64,000 nucleotides of DNA from Boswellia sacra (Eukaryota > Streptophyta > Magnoliopsida > Sapindales > Burseraceae): assembly GCA_013180625.2 (NCBI GenBank), contig SNVD02002607.1, positions 100,027 through 164,026 on the forward strand, read 5' to 3'. The notes below the pieces were generated by a model. The model worked only from the letters and a program-made list of their open reading frames with translations. It was not told the origin of the DNA and did no database searches. Positions 20,071 to 31,656 of this stretch are shown here, piece after piece; the first letter of the stretch is position 1, and the number at the start of each line of letters is the position of its first letter. A program made the position numbers and the translations under genes.

Positions 20071-21404
20071 ATGAGTTATATTAAGAGTGATACGATTTTT
20101 AAAAACTATTCATGCAAACTTTCCTATATAAACCAATGCGTCATAATTTGATTAGAGGAGTGAATTTTGAATTTTATTTACATTAATTAATGTAGATGAT
20201 GTGATAGTCATTCAATTATGTCACATAAGTTTATATGAATAGTTTGTAAGAGTAGCACATTCGAATGATGAATGCAAATAAATAGTTTGTAAGAGTACCA
20301 CTACAGATTGAATGAAGGAAGCTTTTTAAGATTGGTCACAATGAGAATTATTAAAAGAGTTTTGTCGGTAAGTAGTGTTTGGCCTCAATGAATTATTTGA
20401 GGGAAAATTCTCAATTGAAGATGGTCGAAGATCCTCTATTAATTCTAATTAATTAAGTGGATAATTTTATCATAAGTGCCTACAAAATCAACCTTTTTTG
20501 CCTAATAATTAGAAGAAAATAAGCACCAAGTTATGTCTAACTTCTCAATTTACATCTAATACAAAAGCAATCCCAATTAACATATCTTTTTAGCTAGCTA
20601 CTGATTTTTAAATTCCTTGGTTATGTAATTATGTAAGTCATTTATAGTTTAAAACCATACTATTTAGATGCCATTTAAAATAAAGGCATACATTACATAA
20701 AAAGTGGGGCAATTTTCTTCCAAATAATAACTTTAGACACCCATTATTTTTAGGGTGGACTATTTGCAACATCCTTTTTTATTAACACAACAACTTTTTT
20801 GTCCTCTGTCAAGAAATCTCTGACTGATGAGTTAACTTCAGTCCTGGTACCTAGAATTGCACCCCACTCCTTACTATAAATATATTTGATAACTTTCGTA
20901 GAAGTAATTTTTATCGTCAGAGGCAATATGATAATTTTGATAGAGTGGTGCTATTTGCACCCTACTATTGATCCAAAGGATTCCCACTCCTTATTATATG
21001 CCATTTAAAATTCGATGAATTGACTGCGTATTTCTATATGATCTTAAACACACAGATACGCTATTGAAGATGATCAAAGAAGTGTAAAAGAAAAGGATCA
21101 ATATTTTTTAATGAAGAATTATTTTTTAAAGAAGATGATTTAAGGAAGCATAAGAGTCAGCCCAGTGAACTCCAGGGTCAAGAATTGAAGTCATGTCCTC
21201 TGATCTTTCTTTCAGCAAGCTCTTTACGTAGAATTGTTAAATGAGATGCACTTTAATCGTACTAATCTGATTTTGATCATTTAGTTGCTACACCTGAGAC
21301 AAAAATAACCAACCAAAAGATATAACTATAATAAAGAAACAAAGTGACGAGAGTGTTCTACTTAAGTAAGCAACAAACTGTCCGTATATATAGTTGGTAC
21401 ATCC
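20071..21404. other. Intergenic AT-rich DNA
   Basis: Between the outer Athila element and the 3' end of the ankyrin/PGG gene. Stops in all frames, no recognisable gene or repeat termini. The 3' part presumably holds the downstream region of the minus-strand gene. Confidence 0.6.
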
Positions 21405-24400
21405 TTAATTTCTTGGCGGATAAAGGATTGACCTGTAGGTGGATGAATACATTTCAATCATCAGAGGCAACTGATGTCTTACAAATATGATCACAGTAAG
21501 ACCACCGAGGAGGGCGATTGGAATAAAAACCGCCGACCGTAGATCAGAAAGGAGTACATAAATGGCTGCGCAAAACGCTGTCATCATGCTTGCAATGGAG
21601 AAGAACAGAGTGGAAAGGCCACTAATCAACTTCCCCGGTAAAGACTCCAGAAAATCTTCTTCTGAGTAACGTGAAGTAAGGATGCCCAAGAATGTAAACA
21701 CTGACGCAGCGGAAGAAAAAAATGCGAGCGCGTCTGATATGATAAAGATTATGAAAGGTGGTTCGTGCAAAAATAAGGGAAAGCCTTCACTGTTGTTGCC
21801 ACCTGGTACAGTGAAAGCTGCAGCAAAAACAACTGTGATTATGAGTGCAGCTACAACTGAGCATGATGTAGCAGTATCCTTCATCCATTTTTCACCTTCT
21901 TCAACTAACTTCTTGTGTTTTTCAGTGAACAGTTCTGTAGGAGTTTGGTGGTGACCATTACGTTGTTCTTGAAGGGATGGATGAAGAAAGCTTTGGATAG
22001 CCTGAAGAAAAAACGTTAGCGTATGAAGAATACTGTGTTTGATTCTCAAAAAAAAAAAGAACAAACAAAACAAAAAAACTACAACATTATGTTGTAGTTG
22101 ATAATTCAGAAGAATCATAGAGGCCCATAATAATAATAAACTACACGTAGAAGTTGTATCACCTTGAAGAATTGTAACTCCCTTTGCATCTGCAATGCTG
22201 CACCTGAGACCTGATTTGAAGGTACATAATCTGCAGCTAAATGCAATAAGTTGTCAGCCGTTGAAAGTTTTTCTTCTCCATGTTGGTCAGTTTTTGCTTT
22301 TGCATCATTTCTATTTGCATGTTGGTCATTTTTTCCTTTTGGAGCATGTGCATGTGCACGTTGTTCAATTTTTCCTTTTGCAGCTTCAGCATCCGCATGT
22401 TGGCCAAGTTTTCCTTCTGTAGCATCTGCATCTGCATGTCGGTCAGTTTTTCGTCTTTCTTTCCCTTCTTTTCTTTCTGGCGCTATTTTCCATTCCCAGC
22501 GAAATACCTTCATTTCTGTTATGAGATGAAAAACTTCAACTTGATGATGTAGGATGGCAAGATGAAGGATGTCCTCGGTTTCTTCTTTGTTGTGCAAAGC
22601 AAAAGAAAAGTAATTGGTCTTTAGAATTTCATTAACAATCTCACAGATCCCCAATCTTGTGGCTGAATTTAATGGTGTCCACAAAGACTCTAAAGCTTCT
22701 TCGTAGCTCCAAACAACGTCATGACACATCGCTTTGACAATTTCCAGGGTGTGCATATGTGTTAACTTTGTATCATGCAATGATTTGATGCCTGGGACTG
22801 CACTTCTATTCAAGTCAATTGAAGAAGAAATCCTTGAAGGTACTCATCTGAAGAAAAATGTTTCAATGCTTACCTAGCATGAGAGGTTTCCAGAGCATAA
22901 TGCATAATTTGTTGAACGAAGGACCTGTGATATATATAAGCAGAAGCATTAAATATTCAATATCATAATAAAGTGAAAGTTAATGTATAAATATAGTGAT
23001 TTGAAGGAAAATTAATTAATAGATTTCAGAAGAATACGCTTTTTCGAAAAAGTATTTGTTATGTCAACCATGGGGTTCTGATTCTCCACGTCTGCATGCA
23101 TATTTTCATTGTGGGGTGGAATAGTTTCTTCTGGCACTGGAATCCCTGCAAAGATATGCAAGGACTTCGTAATTTCCAAAATTTCTTTTGGCATGTGTAA
23201 AGTCGATACACATTAATATCAAATTAAAATAGGCCTAGCTATTTTTTTAATGTGTAATATCCAGTACCAGTATTGAACTGATAATAATTATTAAAAAAAT
23301 GACCTTGCTAAAATAAAATATTATTTTTCAGGTACCAATTTTATTTTTGAAACAAATAAAAAATCAATTATTGTTTTAACAGTATTGTTAAAGTGCACAC
23401 CTTAAGGTAACTCCAAATTTTGAGAGTAATTATAAGGATTCACTTGCACAAATAGATATTATCTATTTTGGATTTAACAAGTAAGATTGTGGTTTTTGAA
23501 ATCACTCTGAAAACGTCATGTTAACATAAGGAGGTCACTGCATATATTTTCTGCCTTTAATCAGACACATAAAATAGTTATGATATCCCAGTACCTTGGT
23601 TATTCTATTTTATACTATATAAGGTCGATTTTTTTTCCGAAAATATATATGTGTATGTGTGTACGTGTGTGTATATATATATATATACATCTTGACTATG
23701 GACTTTTCATTCAAGGGCTGTACGGGACTAGTAACCATTAATGGCATATTTCTAAAATATTATATAACCCTCTAGGAAGCAATATAAAAAGATATCTCTT
23801 AAGATGACTTTGTATTGTGAAGGCATTAAACTTTTGCAGGTAGAAAGTAAAGAATAGAAGAGAGTGGACAGCAATTACAATCATAGATTTTGCTCTCCCA
23901 GTATCGAAGCTGACTACCACTTCTAAACGCCGAAGGCCTACCAGCCAGCATTTCTAAAATGCTTCCTCTGTCTTTCTTCTCTCCACGAGCTAAATTTGGA
24001 TATTTCTTCAATAACTCAAAGGCTATATCTGTAAAAGGAGTGGCAAAAAATAAAACCAAGGCACTTAAAGAATTTAATCAATTAATCGAGAAGTTCATAA
24101 ACTCGTGACATATCTATCACCTCATATGCACAATAAGATAAGGATAATTTTAAAATCATATCTGTCCTGAAAGCTAATGTTAAGATATCGACAACTGCGT
24201 ATATGAAAAATAAAAATCATTAAATCACTTTCAGTACCAAACTCATTGAAAGAAGTGAAATATTATTAATTTATCACAATCTCTGAATTAGTTTACTATT
24301 TGCTATAATGAAAGCAAGTTGCGTGTCATAGAAATCAATAAAATTGCACTTATCATAATGACCACAATTGATCAGATTTTTTAGCATTTTGAAACCTCTG

Positions 24401-24861
24401 TTGTTTTTCTTGTTATCCTTGCCATCCAAGGATACCGTTGTATGTTTCCACAGATAGTGAATTATTTCCTTATGGCCCCACTTCGCTGCACTCTGAATTG
24501 GCAGTAAACCGCGGCCGGCTTTCCTTTTATTTGGCATATCTTTGTTCATACCCACAAAGAATTTTGCAGCTTTTATATTGCCAGCCAAAGCAGCCGCAAA
24601 GAGAGGGGACTGGCCATACTGATCGTCCAATTCTAGTGATTTTGGTTCAATTGATGCAAACTTCTCAAAAACCGAAACAGGGACATTTAAGTTCCTAGAA
24701 ATTACATGAAAAATGGTCTCCTCATAAGTACTGAAAACAAACTTGGAGGTCAAGACCCGATTCTTTTCGTGTTCACTTCTTACGATCTCAACTACACGTT
24801 TCCAATCTTTTTCTTGTATAGCCTTGAAGAATGGCCAGAACCGAATATAATCATTTGTCAC
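21405..24861 (-). CDS. Ankyrin-repeat/PGG-domain membrane protein (ACD6/ITN1-like), multi-exon
   Basis: The only likely host gene. Exon pieces on the minus strand: 24861-24274 with ankyrin repeats (DDQYGQSPLFAAALAGNIKAA, GRGLLPIQSAAKWGHKEIIHYL); near 24031-23830 after a TTTTACAG acceptor (DIAFELLKKYPNLARGEKKDRG); a short piece near 23146-23050; about 22790-22163 (PGIKSLHDTKLTHMHTLEIVK) ending in an AAG|GTGATA donor; and the last exon 22001-21405 after a TTTTTTCTTCAG acceptor. The last exon has the PGG domain (WMKDTATSCSVVAALIITV, AFTVPGGNN) and four hydrophobic segments. Relatives are plasma-membrane proteins in defence and stress signalling. The first coding exon is uncertain: a CAG acceptor abuts the 24861 region, so upstream exons to about 25.3 kb are possible. 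Several exon edges, especially near 22.85 kb, could not be set, so decay cannot be excluded. Confidence 0.75.
22268..22450 (-). repeat. 13-residue tandem repeat in the ankyrin/PGG gene
   Basis: About four and a half units of 39 bp encode KTDRHADADATEG-like repeats (next units KLGQHADAEAAKG, KIEQRAHAHAPKG, KNDQHANRNDAKA). They lie in the linker between the ankyrin region and the PGG exon and stay in frame. Hydrophilic and His/Ala/Lys-rich. Confidence 0.85.
23640..23690. repeat. GT/TA microsatellite in intron
   Basis: Alternating GTGTATGTGTGT and a (TA)n run within a presumed intron of the ankyrin/PGG gene. Confidence 0.85.
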
Positions 24862-25445
24862 TGCTCACATGAAGAATTTACATAAGAGAAATAGATAATA
24901 AGAAATAACCGAAATTCAAAGATAATTTTAAAAATTGCAGATCCATTATTTTCATCTTTAATTTTCCTAATCAGGCTCGTCTGTAAAAACCAGAGATGGC
25001 AAGTGTTTGTCAAAGGCACTGTCCATTTGCCCATAATGACCGGATGACCAGCGCTTATCGGTTTGTAATGAACAAACATATGGCATGTTAGCCTCAGTTA
25101 CAGTTAGTTAGACAATTAAAAAAATTTTAGTTTAATTATTTTTCTTTCAAAGCATCCTTTTTTTTTTTTTAATATCCTGAGAAAATATGAAATGCAGAAG
25201 CACAACAGACTGGTTATCAAAGTGTGATCAGTATGTTTAACTTACTTTTAGTATCACCTTTCATCTCCGTCTCAGTGCTGAATACTGATGTTGTCTGCCT
25301 CCCTGCTAACCGAGTGGTTGGAAGTTTGAATGTCAGTTGACTTTGAGAAACAAGTTTGAGTTTCTTCTATACTATCGCAAGCATATATATGCATAAATTG
25401 AAACCCACCTGTTTATAGTTAAGCAAAATGATGAGCATAGACTAG
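24862..25445. other. 5' region of the ankyrin/PGG gene
   Basis: Contains small open stretches but no clear ankyrin homology that I can assign. It may hold an upstream exon, introns or the promoter of the minus-strand gene. Confidence 0.4.
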
Positions 25446-25822
25446 CCAATTCTTAAAATCAGCGAGTTGTTTGCCTCTCACATCGTTTACGACTTTCGGC
25501 ATGGGATGCTGACATGCATTTATGAGGCATGAGTTGCCCGTAAGTGATGCAAGCAATGACACAATCCGTGAACAGGTGTATAGCTGTGGTGCTTAATCCA
25601 ATAATAACTTTTTTGTGGTTTAGATTTTAGTGCATTTTTTAAAAAAAGAAAAAAAATATTATCATATTATTTTATATATCTATTATTTATGAATCTTGAT
25701 TTTCATCTGTTCTATTATAGAGAAAATTACCAAAATTACCTTTTTGTGCTCCATTGAACCCAAAGATGCTCAAGATCAGAGATGAACGCAATAGTTTAAA
25801 GTTTGCTAATGATCAAAGAGGC

Positions 25823-25871
<49 letters not shown>

Positions 25872-27480
25872 CTCTATCTCTCTCTTTCTATATATATATA
25901 GACACAAAAACTTAATTTGACTTGTCATGTTATTTTCTACTTCAATAATGATATACCTATAATTCATTTTTTATACAATACTTGAGTTGACAAAATATTA
26001 TTGAATAGCTAATTATCATGTCGTATAATTTAACTTCTATTTTTTTCTCATTTATTGATATTTTATTAATTCAAGTTATATAAAAATTGTTTGTAGACAA
26101 ATTACTAGAGGAACATGTATACCAACTGTGGTTCGTTCAAATTTTAAGGTTTAAATTTTGAATAATTTTTGTAAGGAAATCCGATCCTTTTATTTCTATT
26201 AAATTATGATATAAATGGTTTATGGTACAATCAATTAAAATAGAGTAGTGATATATTTTTTAAAATTATCCCAAAATCATGTATTTCAAATAATATGGCA
26301 TAATTTAAAACTAACATATCATTTATTATATTATAAATATATCCACTTAACAATTATTAATTAAACACATGTCATTTAGGATATATTTTGTGATTAGAAT
26401 TATTATTCTTAAAAATACCATAACTAAGATATTTATTAAATTCGGCTTCACAAGTTTAAAAGTAACCTCATTTAACCATTAAAATTAAATATGTCAACAC
26501 TAATTTAATTAAGAAATACATGAAAATTAACAATGATTTTTCCTTTTTTTAATAAAATGTTTTTAGTATTATCTCACATAATTATTTGTTATCTTTTTGG
26601 TATAATTTCACTGCAAATTTCTATCAATTAAGTTTTCATCTATTGGATTTGTGCTCAATACGCAAGAATACTTAGTACAATGGATATACCGAAAGAATAA
26701 CTTTTGGTACAAATAATCTAACCCAATCAATATTTTATACGTTTTTTTAGCCCTTTTAACTTTCTAACCTGTTTAATGAGAGAAGAAATTGTCAAAGATT
26801 TATGAATTCAATTTCAATATATTTATTTTATTTTTCACTCTGATTTGGAAAATATGAAAAACTTCTTGCGCCATACGTTGATAGATAAGAGACAAATTAA
26901 TGCCATAAGACAGGCTAGACTATTTATGAATTCATGATAATCTTACCCCTTCTCGTATGAGCATGTGGCTGAGACCTCTCTACATGTCAACATAACATTT
27001 CTTTAGCCACTAGCAATGTATGTATCGTTGTTGAATATAGAATTTGAAAATATAAAAAAATTTAGGCTCGTCTGGATCATGACGGAAAAAAGCAAAATCA
27101 TGCAAAATAAAATCTTAAAACTTTGAAATATATCGCATTTGCCCCTTAATCAATTGTAAATTATGATTTATTTAATTGTTATAGTGCATATATATATCTT
27201 CTTTATGTTACGAAATAGAATATCAAATACACAACCAATATAGATTCAAAGAAACAATAAAATAGAAAAAAATAAAGATGCAAAAGAAAACACACAAGAT
27301 TTATGTGGTTAGTTGACATGGTTACATTTCATTCTCTTCGCTTTAAAGAGAAATACTTACAAGAATTAAAGAGCTCTCATAATTTATCAACGGGGGAACT
27401 CTCACCTCCTTGAATAGATCTTTATTGTTATGACAAATTATTACAAGAGATTATAGTATTATAATCTCAAAACTAGCAGA
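25446..27480. repeat. Segmental repeat unit A
   Basis: AT-rich non-coding DNA that aligns in order with 28185-29371 continued at 56331-56900. Shared anchors include AAGTGATGCAAGCAATGACA (25541 and 28251 areas), a (CT)n tract only in unit A (25828-25869), TTGAGTTGACAAAATA, GTTTAATGAGAGA, and CATGTCAACATAACATTT. The end of the unit (27260-27480) has sequence resembling a degraded LTR end (ACACACAAGATTTATGTGG). Confidence 0.75.
25828..25869. repeat. (CT)n microsatellite
   Basis: About 21 uninterrupted CT dinucleotides, followed by imperfect CT and TA repeats. Confidence 0.95.
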
Positions 27481-28184
27481 TTACCGATCCTTTTTAGGAT
27501 TAGAAAAAGGTAGCCTAGATAAGCAAAGTTTTTCTACATTATATATACAGGAAAATAAGTGTAATCCTAATTTGGAGATAATTCCAAACCCTAAACGTAC
27601 TAGGATTCACAATGAATTATTGTCCTAGTAATAATAAAATTTCCTCTCTTAAGAAGTTATGTCATGTTATTTCGAAGATATGACAAGTGGTTATGTGATG
27701 ATACGGCAACTCCCCGTTAGTATCAAAACATACACTTAATTACGATGTACAATGTATATCAAAAAATGCACTTATTATTCAAGTGTGTTTTTAAATATTC
27801 GAGATAAATTCTTTGATAAGTATATTGTATTATTTTTGTTAAATACAAAAGGAACATATCTCAATTTAATTGGAGTCTTTTAAAAGGTTTCATATTTTTA
27901 ACCATCTGATCTCGTTGATCCGGTTGTAAATGATAGAGACGTCAACGTTCGACGTACCTAAAAAAAAATGGAGGAAAACCATCTTCCTTGTGATGGCGAT
28001 GTCATCTAACATGTTAAGCCACCGACTTAACAGCCAACGAAGGAATAATCTCGTAGCCTTTTTCTATTTTTCAGAAAAATATTTTTTACAAAAATTATTT
28101 CTAATAAATCTAATTTTAGAATTTATTAACTAAATATATAATTAACTGATTTTAATATTTGACATAATTAAATAATTTTTTAAG
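27481..28184. other. AT-rich intergenic DNA between repeat units
   Basis: No supported gene. A 67-codon open stretch near 27930 has no recognisable domain and is probably chance. Confidence 0.55.
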
Positions 28185-29371
28185 TCATACAATTTATGAC
28201 TTCGACATGGAATGCTAACCTGGATTTTTGAGGCGTGTGAGTTGTCCCTAAGTGATGCAAGCAATGACATTACCAGTGAACCGGTGTGCCTGTGGTGCTT
28301 AAGTCGATAACAATTTTTTGTGGGTTAGATTTTAGTACAGTTTTGTTAAAGAAAAACAAAATATAATTCTATTATTTTATATATCGATTATTTATGGCTC
28401 TTCGTTTTCATCTATTCTAGCATGGAGATAATTATCAAGATTGCCCTTTATGCTCTATTAAACTTAAAGAAGATCAAAATCAGAGAAAAATGTACTAACT
28501 TGAAGTTTGCAAATGATTCAGGGAGGCAAATACTAAATGATATACAGGCATACATATATATATTAATTTGGCTCGTCATGTTATTTTCAACTTCAATAAT
28601 GCTAAATTTATAGCTAATTTTTTTGTACAACATTTGAGTTGACAAAATACTATTTAATACGTAATTATCATGTCATGCAAATTAATCTTTATTTATCTTT
28701 TTCTCATTTATTAATGTCGTTATACCTTTTAACTTTTGACATGGGATGCTATATACACTACAATCAATTGTTGTGCTACACTTTTCAAAATTTATCTCAA
28801 AATCATACATTCCAAATGATATAGCATGATTTAAAACTAATAAATAATTTATTACATTATCAATTTATGTAATTGACAATTATTAATTGAATATATATCA
28901 TTTAAGATACAATTAAGGATGAGCATCATTATTCTTAATAATGACACAACTAAGATATTTATCAAATTCAACTCCATAAGTTTAAAAGGGAACCTCGTTT
29001 AACCATTGAAATTTAATCAGTCGATACTAATTTAATTAAGAATAAATGAAAAACAATGATTTTTTTCCATTTTTAATAAAAAGTATTTTACTATTGTCTC
29101 ACATAATTATTTGCCCTTTTTATACTTTATTGTAAATTTCGATCGATTAAGTTTTCATCATCTATTGCATTTGTGCTCAATACATAAGAATCCTTATGAA
29201 ACTATGAAAAATAAGAAAAGTGTCATAATTTCTAAAATTATGATTAAATGATGTACATACTTCGTATAATAGTAATATCGAAAGTATAACTTTCGGTACA
29301 AATTAATAATCTAACCCAATTAATATTTTATATATCTTTTAGCCCTTTTTACTAAGTTGTTTAATGAGAGA
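28185..29371. repeat. Segmental repeat unit B, first half
   Basis: Diverged direct copy of 25446-26790. It is cut at 29371 by the copia insertion and continues at 56331. Confidence 0.75.
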
Positions 29372-30273
29372 TGTTAGTATTAATGTGACATGTGGCATAT
29401 TTTATGCATGTGACTAAAATTTATTTTTGTCAACTTATGATAAAAATATGTGTGATATCATTTTTCCTAATGCATTATGAGATATTTAGGAAAAGATTTG
29501 ATTATTGGAAAGCTTTTAGAATTGGAATACTTTTGATACTTATCCTAATTGGTTTAGTATTTTAGTTTATTACAGTTTCCTATTTGGATTAGGATATTAT
29601 GATATGCTCCCCTATAGTTTATGTAATCATCCTATTTCAGTTTTGTAGGAATTTGATAATGATTAGAATTGTTGATTACATGAATTATATAGCTTTTCGC
29701 ACAGGCTATATAAAGGGAAGCAATCAAGGGTTAACATAAGTGCAGAAAAGAGTGGTGTATGTGCAGTAACGTGGAGTGCACTTGAGTGTCTTTGTTTTTC
29801 ATGACTTCATTGTAAAATATTTATGATTAAGTTAGTTTAGACTGTGCATGACTCATGTGCGTTAAGTATGTTCATAGATCTAATTTGTGAGAGTTATTGA
29901 GTCATGTAACTTGAGAGAGTTGTGTTTACATGATTTTGCAACAGTTATCATAGTTATGTCTAACTAAACTGTTGTAGTTAAGTCTAACCTATTTGAAAAT
30001 AACAACATCAAAATGGTGCGAAGGACTTTAGCTGTAATCAAGGGTAAGTTTATATAGATTAGTTTAGTGAGTGAGCGGGTGACTACTACTGTAAAGAGTC
30101 CTAAATCAAGTGTAAACACATATAACATAGTGAATTACAACTCTTGTTGCCCATGGATGCAGGCTGGTTGATAGCCGAATCATGTAAAATCTTTTGTACC
30201 ATTTTACTTTACTATTTTTAGTTAAGTTAATGTTAACTATCCATATTGCGAAAATTAACAATTGGTATCAGAG
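29372..30273 (+). repeat. 5' LTR and primer site of copia element
   Basis: LTR 29372-30260 (889 bp), ends TGTTAGTATT and AAAATTAACA. The primer site TGGTATCAGAG (30263-30273) matches the initiator tRNA-Met. It differs noticeably from the 3' LTR, so the insertion is older than the nested LOG element. Confidence 0.92.
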
Positions 30274-30809
30274 GGGGTTCACTAACATACAAGTGTAGAC
30301 CAAGTTTTTCTTTTACAGGTATGGAAGGATTACAGAATAGAAGTTCAGTCACTCAACTACCATTGCTCGATGATGAAAATTACGCTTATTGGAAGGTTAA
30401 AATGAAGATCTTCTTGAAATCCTTTGATGATAGAGTTTGGACCAAATCTGCTCATGGATGGACACCACCAACGAAGAGCAATGAAGCTGGACAACGAGTT
30501 GAGAAACCTGAAAATGAATGGACTAAAGCCGAATATAGCTGAAATTCTAAAAGAATCAATGCCATTTTCAGTGTTGTCAATATTCAAAAATTTGGGTTGA
30601 TCTCAAAATGCACAACCGCAAAACAAGCATGGGATATTCTCTAGGTAAAGGATGAAACGACAGAGAAGGTAAAAGATTCTAAATTACCTACTTTGACTTC
30701 TAAATTTAAGAATCTTGTTATGCATGAGGATGAATCTATAAGTGATTTTCATACCAAACTTTGTGATATTACTAATTTTGCTTATATGCTCGGTGATGAG
30801 TATTCTTAG

Positions 30810-31642
30810 TGACACGGGAGTGTTACAATCCATGGGATTCATGATAGATCATCAAGGGGTGCAAATTATTACAATGGTCAAGAGTGCACATGAACCAGAA
30901 TGAGGGGGTAATTTCGTAAAAGAACTGATATTGCTGTGCAAAGAATTAACTGTCAATATTTATGACAGTAAAAGATCTTGAAGTCAGCTTTCTAACACAT
31001 TTGTCAATGTGTCATTTTGGAGTTGTCTGCAAGGATTTATGACTATCTCTTCACAGCTAGTTCATAATGAATGCATTAAAGTCCACCTTAGAATTTGAAT
31101 TTTCTAGCTTAGTTGGTTGGAATTTGAATTTCTTAGTTGGTTGTACCTTTATTACCTAATGAGTTTACTTATGAATCTTAGTTAAAATGAGTTGTCAATG
31201 TAGAAGTTGAGCTGTAATTGTTGAAATCATTTAATTATTGTCTTTTACCTATGCTTGGAGGGTTGTTCCAAGTTATTTAAAGTCCCAAAGTTGTGTGTTC
31301 AAGGAGTGAAGTTTTGAATTTGAATTTGAGTGAAATTTCAGTGTTTATACTGATTTCTCCTTAACTCTGTATCTCTTGGTGGATTCCATAGAGTGGTGAG
31401 TTAGTTTAAGCCCTGTATCCCTGGTTTGCATCCTTGGCTGGTGAATTATCTGTATCCCATTGGTGTTTACTTTGGTGGTGAGCTTGTTATCCTTTTTAAA
31501 GAGTTTTTGTTAGGTTTCATTTTATTTGTTCTAGCCATTGGTTGAGTTGATAATCAACTTGAAGATCCTATTCTGATCTATTACAATCCAGCAGCCTGGT
31601 ATCAGTTTGGTATCAGAGCTATATCTCGAAGATTCGGTATCA
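30810..31642 (+). repeat. 5' LTR of chromovirus-like element
   Basis: 833 bp from TGACACGGGAG to GGTATCA. The LTR edge defined by the target duplication falls inside a TGGTATCAGAGC-like primer motif. Two further GGTATCAG motifs lie just inside the LTR (31608-31630), a triple primer-site arrangement. Confidence 0.88.
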
Positions 31643-31656
31643 GAGCTTTTGGTTTA

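Noticed and set aside
22195..22552. Plus-strand Cys/Phe-rich open frames
   Set aside because: Antisense readings of the 39-bp repeat in the ankyrin/PGG gene.
22849..22872. Apparent donor and acceptor pair 25 nt apart in the ankyrin/PGG gene
   Set aside because: Too short for a plant intron; probably one of the two sites is unused or the exon edge has decayed.
27930..28133. 67-residue open frame
   Set aside because: No domain, no splice or promoter context, AT-rich chance frame.
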